A DNA stretch of 8,158 bases, from the NCBI GenBank assembly GCA_903903365.1, contig CAIUYS010000040.1, positions 1 through 8,158 on the forward strand. The letters are read 5' to 3'. Positions 6,087-8,158 of this stretch are shown piece by piece (position 1 is the first letter of the stretch; every line of letters begins with the position of its first letter). A program made the position numbers and the translations under genes. The notes under the pieces were generated by a model. That model was not told where the DNA came from. It did not search any database and worked only from the letters and a program-made list of their open reading frames with translations. This DNA comes from an uncultured Methylococcaceae bacterium (lineage in GTDB: Bacteria; Pseudomonadota; Gammaproteobacteria; Methylococcales; Methylomonadaceae).

Positions 6087-6662
6087 ATGGCAATATCACT
6101 TAGTAAAGGCGGTAACGTTAATCTTAGCAAAGAAGCGCCGGGATTAAACAAAATCGTGGTGGGTTTAGGTTGGGATGCACGCGCGACTGATGGCGCAGCA
6201 TTTGACCTGGATGCCAGTGCGTTTTTGGTAAAGCTGGATGGCAAAGTTAGATCCGATAGCGATTTTTGTTTTTATAATAATAAAGTGGTTGGCGATGGTA
6301 CGGTTCAGCACACCGGTGATAACACAACGGGTGCTGGCGATGGCGATGACGAAACTGTTAAAGTTGAATTGTCCAAAATATCCGCTGACTTGGACAAAGT
6401 TGTTTTCGCTGTAACTATTCACGAAGCCGACATCCGTAAACAAAATTTTGGTCAAGTAAATCATGCCTATATTCGTGTGGTTAATGAAGACGGCGGCCAA
6501 GAAATCGCTCGTTATGATTTAAGCGAAGATGCTTCAATTGAAACCGCGATGATCTTCGGGGAAATATACCGTGTAGGCGCAGATTGGAAATTTAAAGCGG
6601 TTGGACAAGGTTTTGCTGGCGGTCTTGGGCCATTGGCGTCCTCTTTTGGCGTTAGTGTTTAA
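6087..6662 (+). CDS. terD: TerD/TerE-type tellurium resistance and stress protein
   Basis: TerD-family proteins bind calcium and are linked to resistance to tellurite, phage and colicins; their biochemical role is unsettled. They are cytosolic or membrane-associated without membrane segments. This copy has 191 residues, the length of TerE, and starts MAISLSKGGNVNLSKEAP as in both TerD and TerE. Family landmarks are GLGWDA (26-31), FDLDAS (39-44), the acidic metal-binding loop GDNTTGAGDGDDE (77-89), IARYDLSEDAS (140-150) and the C-terminal WKFKAVGQGFAGGL. TerD and TerE are paralogues that motifs cannot separate safely, so the symbol is approximate. The loop departs from the usual GDNRTGEGDGDDE, with Thr for Arg and Ala for Glu, while the Asp residues are kept. 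AGGAG at 6076-6080 lies 6 bases before the ATG. It is the first gene of the probable operon with terZ and the ATP-grasp gene. Confidence 0.92.
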   Translation: MAISLSKGGNVNLSKEAPGLNKIVVGLGWDARATDGAAFDLDASAFLVKLDGKVRSDSDFCFYNNKVVGDGTVQHTGDNTTGAGDGDDETVKVELSKISADLDKVVFAVTIHEADIRKQNFGQVNHAYIRVVNEDGGQEIARYDLSEDASIETAMIFGEIYRVGADWKFKAVGQGFAGGLGPLASSFGVSV

Positions 6663-6693
6663 GCCAATTTATCCTTTTCACCCCCTCTAATGT

Positions 6694-6715
6694 TTCCGGG
6701 CCATCGTGCCCGGAA
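6694..6715. other. Strong GC-rich hairpin between terD and terZ
   Basis: TTCCGGGC and GCCCGGAA form a perfect 8-base stem around the loop CATCGT, 32 bases after the terD stop. No T-run follows, so it is unlikely to be a complete terminator. In an operon such a hairpin often shields the upstream mRNA from 3' decay and sets unequal levels of the two proteins. That role is inferred here. Confidence 0.5.
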
Positions 6716-6744
6716 CCCTGCTTGCGCTCTTTGAGCAAATCAAC

Positions 6745-6762
6745 CCGCTTTCGGCGGATTTT
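6745..6762 (+). terminator. Weak terminator or attenuator before terZ
   Basis: CCGC (6745-6748) pairs with GCGG (6754-6757) around TTTCG and is followed by ATTTT. Four GC pairs with a short T-tract would give partial termination at most. A second small hairpin, GCTC-TTT-GAGC, lies at 6726-6736. Together with the hairpin at 6694-6715 they suggest transcript control between the two ter genes. Confidence 0.25.
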
Positions 6763-6812
6763 GTCCGGCAGGTGAGGGCGCTTTTCAACTTAATTTAAGA
6801 GTATTCATATTT

Positions 6813-7406
6813 ATGGCTATTAATTTACAAAAAGGACAAAAAATCTCGTTATCCAAAGAATCGGGTGGCGTGTTAAGCAAGGTTGTTATGGGTTTGGGCT
6901 GGGACGCTAAAAAAGCCAGCGTAGGTTTATTGAAAGGCATGTTTGGCGGTGGAAGCAGCAGCGCAATTGATTTGGATGCCTCTTGTGTATTATTCAACGA
7001 ACAGAATGTAGTGGTTGATACCGTTTATTTTGGACAATTAAAAAGCCGCGATGGCAGTATTGTGCATACCGGCGATAATCGTACCGGCGATGGTGACGGT
7101 GATGATGAACAAATTGTGGTTGATTTGGATAAGATTCCCGTGTCGGTTAAATCCTTGGTGTTTACGGTCAGTTCTTACACCGGTCAAACGTTTGATACCG
7201 TTGAAAATGCGTATTGCCGCATCGTTGATAACAGCAATAAAAATGAAATTGCCCGTTATACCTTAAGTGCGCAAGGTTCGCATACGGCACAAATTATGAC
7301 CAAGTTATATCGCCATAACGGTGAATGGAAAATGCACGCGATTGGTGAAAATGGAACCGGTCGAACCATAGCCGATATGTTGCCGCAAATTGTTGTTCAT
7401 TTGTAA
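6813..7406 (+). CDS. terZ: TerZ-type tellurium resistance and stress protein
   Basis: A TerD-family protein closest to TerZ, judged by the start (KGQKISLSKESGG), LKSRDGSIVHTGDNRTG, SLVFTVSSYTGQTF, and the ending WKMHAIGENGTGRTIADMLP. These match plasmid R478 TerZ and not TerD or TerE. It has 197 residues against about 193 for TerZ. GLGWDA (27-32) is followed by a Gly/Ser-rich loop (about 33-51, with GMFGGGSSS) before IDLDAS (52-57), an insertion typical of TerZ. The metal-binding loop GDNRTGDGDGDDE (87-99) is fully canonical. TerZ proteins are calcium-binding and take part in tellurite, phage and colicin resistance; the mechanism is not established. The Shine-Dalgarno is weak (AAGAG at 6797-6801, 11 bases before the ATG). 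It follows terD by 150 bases and overlaps the ATP-grasp start codon by one base, which implies coupled translation with the latter. Confidence 0.93.
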   Translation: MAINLQKGQKISLSKESGGVLSKVVMGLGWDAKKASVGLLKGMFGGGSSSAIDLDASCVLFNEQNVVVDTVYFGQLKSRDGSIVHTGDNRTGDGDGDDEQIVVDLDKIPVSVKSLVFTVSSYTGQTFDTVENAYCRIVDNSNKNEIARYTLSAQGSHTAQIMTKLYRHNGEWKMHAIGENGTGRTIADMLPQIVVHL

Positions 7407-8158
7407 TGAGAATTTGGTTTAATCAAACATTTTCAACCATTAGTGCTGTTTTTAGAGATCTTCGTCACTCAGTTCCGACTGGCGAAGTTACTTTGGTTTG
7501 TACGCACTCGCTCGCAACGGCATCGGCTTTTTTGGCCGCTGACGAACGTTATCTTGAGCCCACCGGGTTAACCGGACAAGCTTATCTTGAATGGTGTGTT
7601 GAGTTTTGTCATCAGAATAACATTGGCTTGTTTTGGCCTGGCAAAGAAGCCGCACTCATCAGCAAGCATCATGTATTATTTCAGGCGATTGGCGTTCAAG
7701 TGCTGTCTGTTGCCGATTATGACACACTCACCTTATTGCATAACAAAGCCGATTTTTACGCCGACTTAAGTCCCGATGTCGCTCAAATCATGGATTTTAT
7801 CGCCGTCAATAATAGTAATGAGTTTGATCGTGCGGTGACAACCTTATCGGAAAAACATGAAAGCCTGTGTGTTAAACCTGCGGTGTCAGTTTTTGGTCTG
7901 GGCTTTCGGGTTTTAGATACAAAACGCGATAGTATTACCCAATTACTCAAAGGTGTTGAATACCAAATTCCGTTGCAAGAGTTGCGACACGGTATGGCCA
8001 ACACGCTGCAATTTGATACGCTGTTGGTAATGGAGCATTTGGGCGGTCATGAATGGAGCGTCGATTGTGCCGGACGACACGGTGAATTACTGTGTGCCGT
8101 ACAACGGAAAAAACCGTTGTTGGCGGGACTGGGGCAAACTATCGATAATAATGCCGAA
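7406..8158 (+). CDS. ATP-grasp enzyme of a ter operon; 3' end outside window
   Basis: An open frame of 251 codons from the ATG at 7406 runs off the right edge. The start shares one base with the terZ stop (TAATG), so translation is probably coupled; no separate Shine-Dalgarno is needed or obvious. ATP-grasp features in order: a pre-ATP-grasp domain (about 1-110, with VCTHSL and a WPGKEAAL segment), the NKADFYADL segment (113-121) typical of the start of the fold, CVKPAVSVFGLGFRVL (155-170) as the nucleotide-binding Lys and Gly-rich loop, MEHLGGHEWSVD (209-220) with acidic residues of the ATP/Mg site, and LCAVQRKKP. ATP-grasp enzymes join a carboxylate, activated as acyl phosphate, to an amine or thiol. 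In ter gene clusters such enzymes have been proposed to help make a nucleoside-like metabolite; the substrate here is unknown. The catalytic C-terminal part lies beyond the window. Confidence 0.85.
   Translation, partial: MRIWFNQTFSTISAVFRDLRHSVPTGEVTLVCTHSLATASAFLAADERYLEPTGLTGQAYLEWCVEFCHQNNIGLFWPGKEAALISKHHVLFQAIGVQVLSVADYDTLTLLHNKADFYADLSPDVAQIMDFIAVNNSNEFDRAVTTLSEKHESLCVKPAVSVFGLGFRVLDTKRDSITQLLKGVEYQIPLQELRHGMANTLQFDTLLVMEHLGGHEWSVDCAGRHGELLCAVQRKKPLLAGLGQTIDNNAE

Noticed and set aside
6165..6500. A 111-codon minus-strand open frame
   Set aside because: Antisense shadow of the TerD-type gene, whose frame is strongly supported by family motifs.
6912..6965. Gly/Ser-rich insertion in TerZ as an unusual feature
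   Set aside because: TerZ proteins commonly carry a Gly-rich loop at this point, so it is a family trait and not novel.
7587..8004. Open frames on the plus strand (60 codons) and minus strand (73 codons)
   Set aside because: Both overlap the ATP-grasp coding frame, which runs unbroken for 251 codons with recognisable motifs.

Overview
The window looks like chromosomal DNA of a moderately AT-rich gammaproteobacterium. The main reason is the ABC-F protein, which matches Escherichia coli EttA almost motif for motif and is nearly the same length. The TerD/TerZ proteins and the NAD-type malic enzyme also have close enterobacterial counterparts. A finer placement, such as a methanotroph or a Legionella relative, cannot be made from this sequence alone.

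Layout. Positions 1-1062 (minus strand) hold the first 354 codons of an unidentified protein, possibly with a vicinal-oxygen-chelate (VOC) fold, cut by the window edge. A divergent intergenic region with two inverted repeats separates it from a malic enzyme (plus strand, start probably 1464, end 3197). After a gap of about 430 bases, whose 3' half looks like a promoter plus structured leader, comes a small secreted Ala/Lys/Glu-rich protein (3630-3863). Its reading frame breaks at a perfect A AAA AAG slippery heptamer, and the low-complexity pattern continues in the -1 frame to a stop at 3874. Two hairpins (3907-3980), the second terminator-like, separate it from ettA on the minus strand (3987-5651). 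A gene-free stretch (5652-6086) holds a long imperfect hairpin and a hairpin followed by six Ts. It leads into a plus-strand ter cluster: a TerD/TerE-type protein (6087-6662), a TerZ-type protein (6813-7406) and an ATP-grasp enzyme (7406 to the right edge) whose start codon overlaps the terZ stop.

How the genes relate. The ter genes form one probable operon. They pair calcium-binding TerD-family proteins with an ATP-grasp ligase, the combination described for Ter-dependent stress systems that are thought to make a small metabolite. Malic enzyme and EttA are housekeeping functions linking carbon flux and ATP-sensitive translation; nothing in the sequence ties them to the ter operon.

Most worth a second look are the frame break at a slippery site in the small secreted protein, the structured leader in front of it, and the ter/ATP-grasp operon, which continues beyond the window. 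No tRNA, rRNA, CRISPR array, insertion sequence or phage gene was seen.
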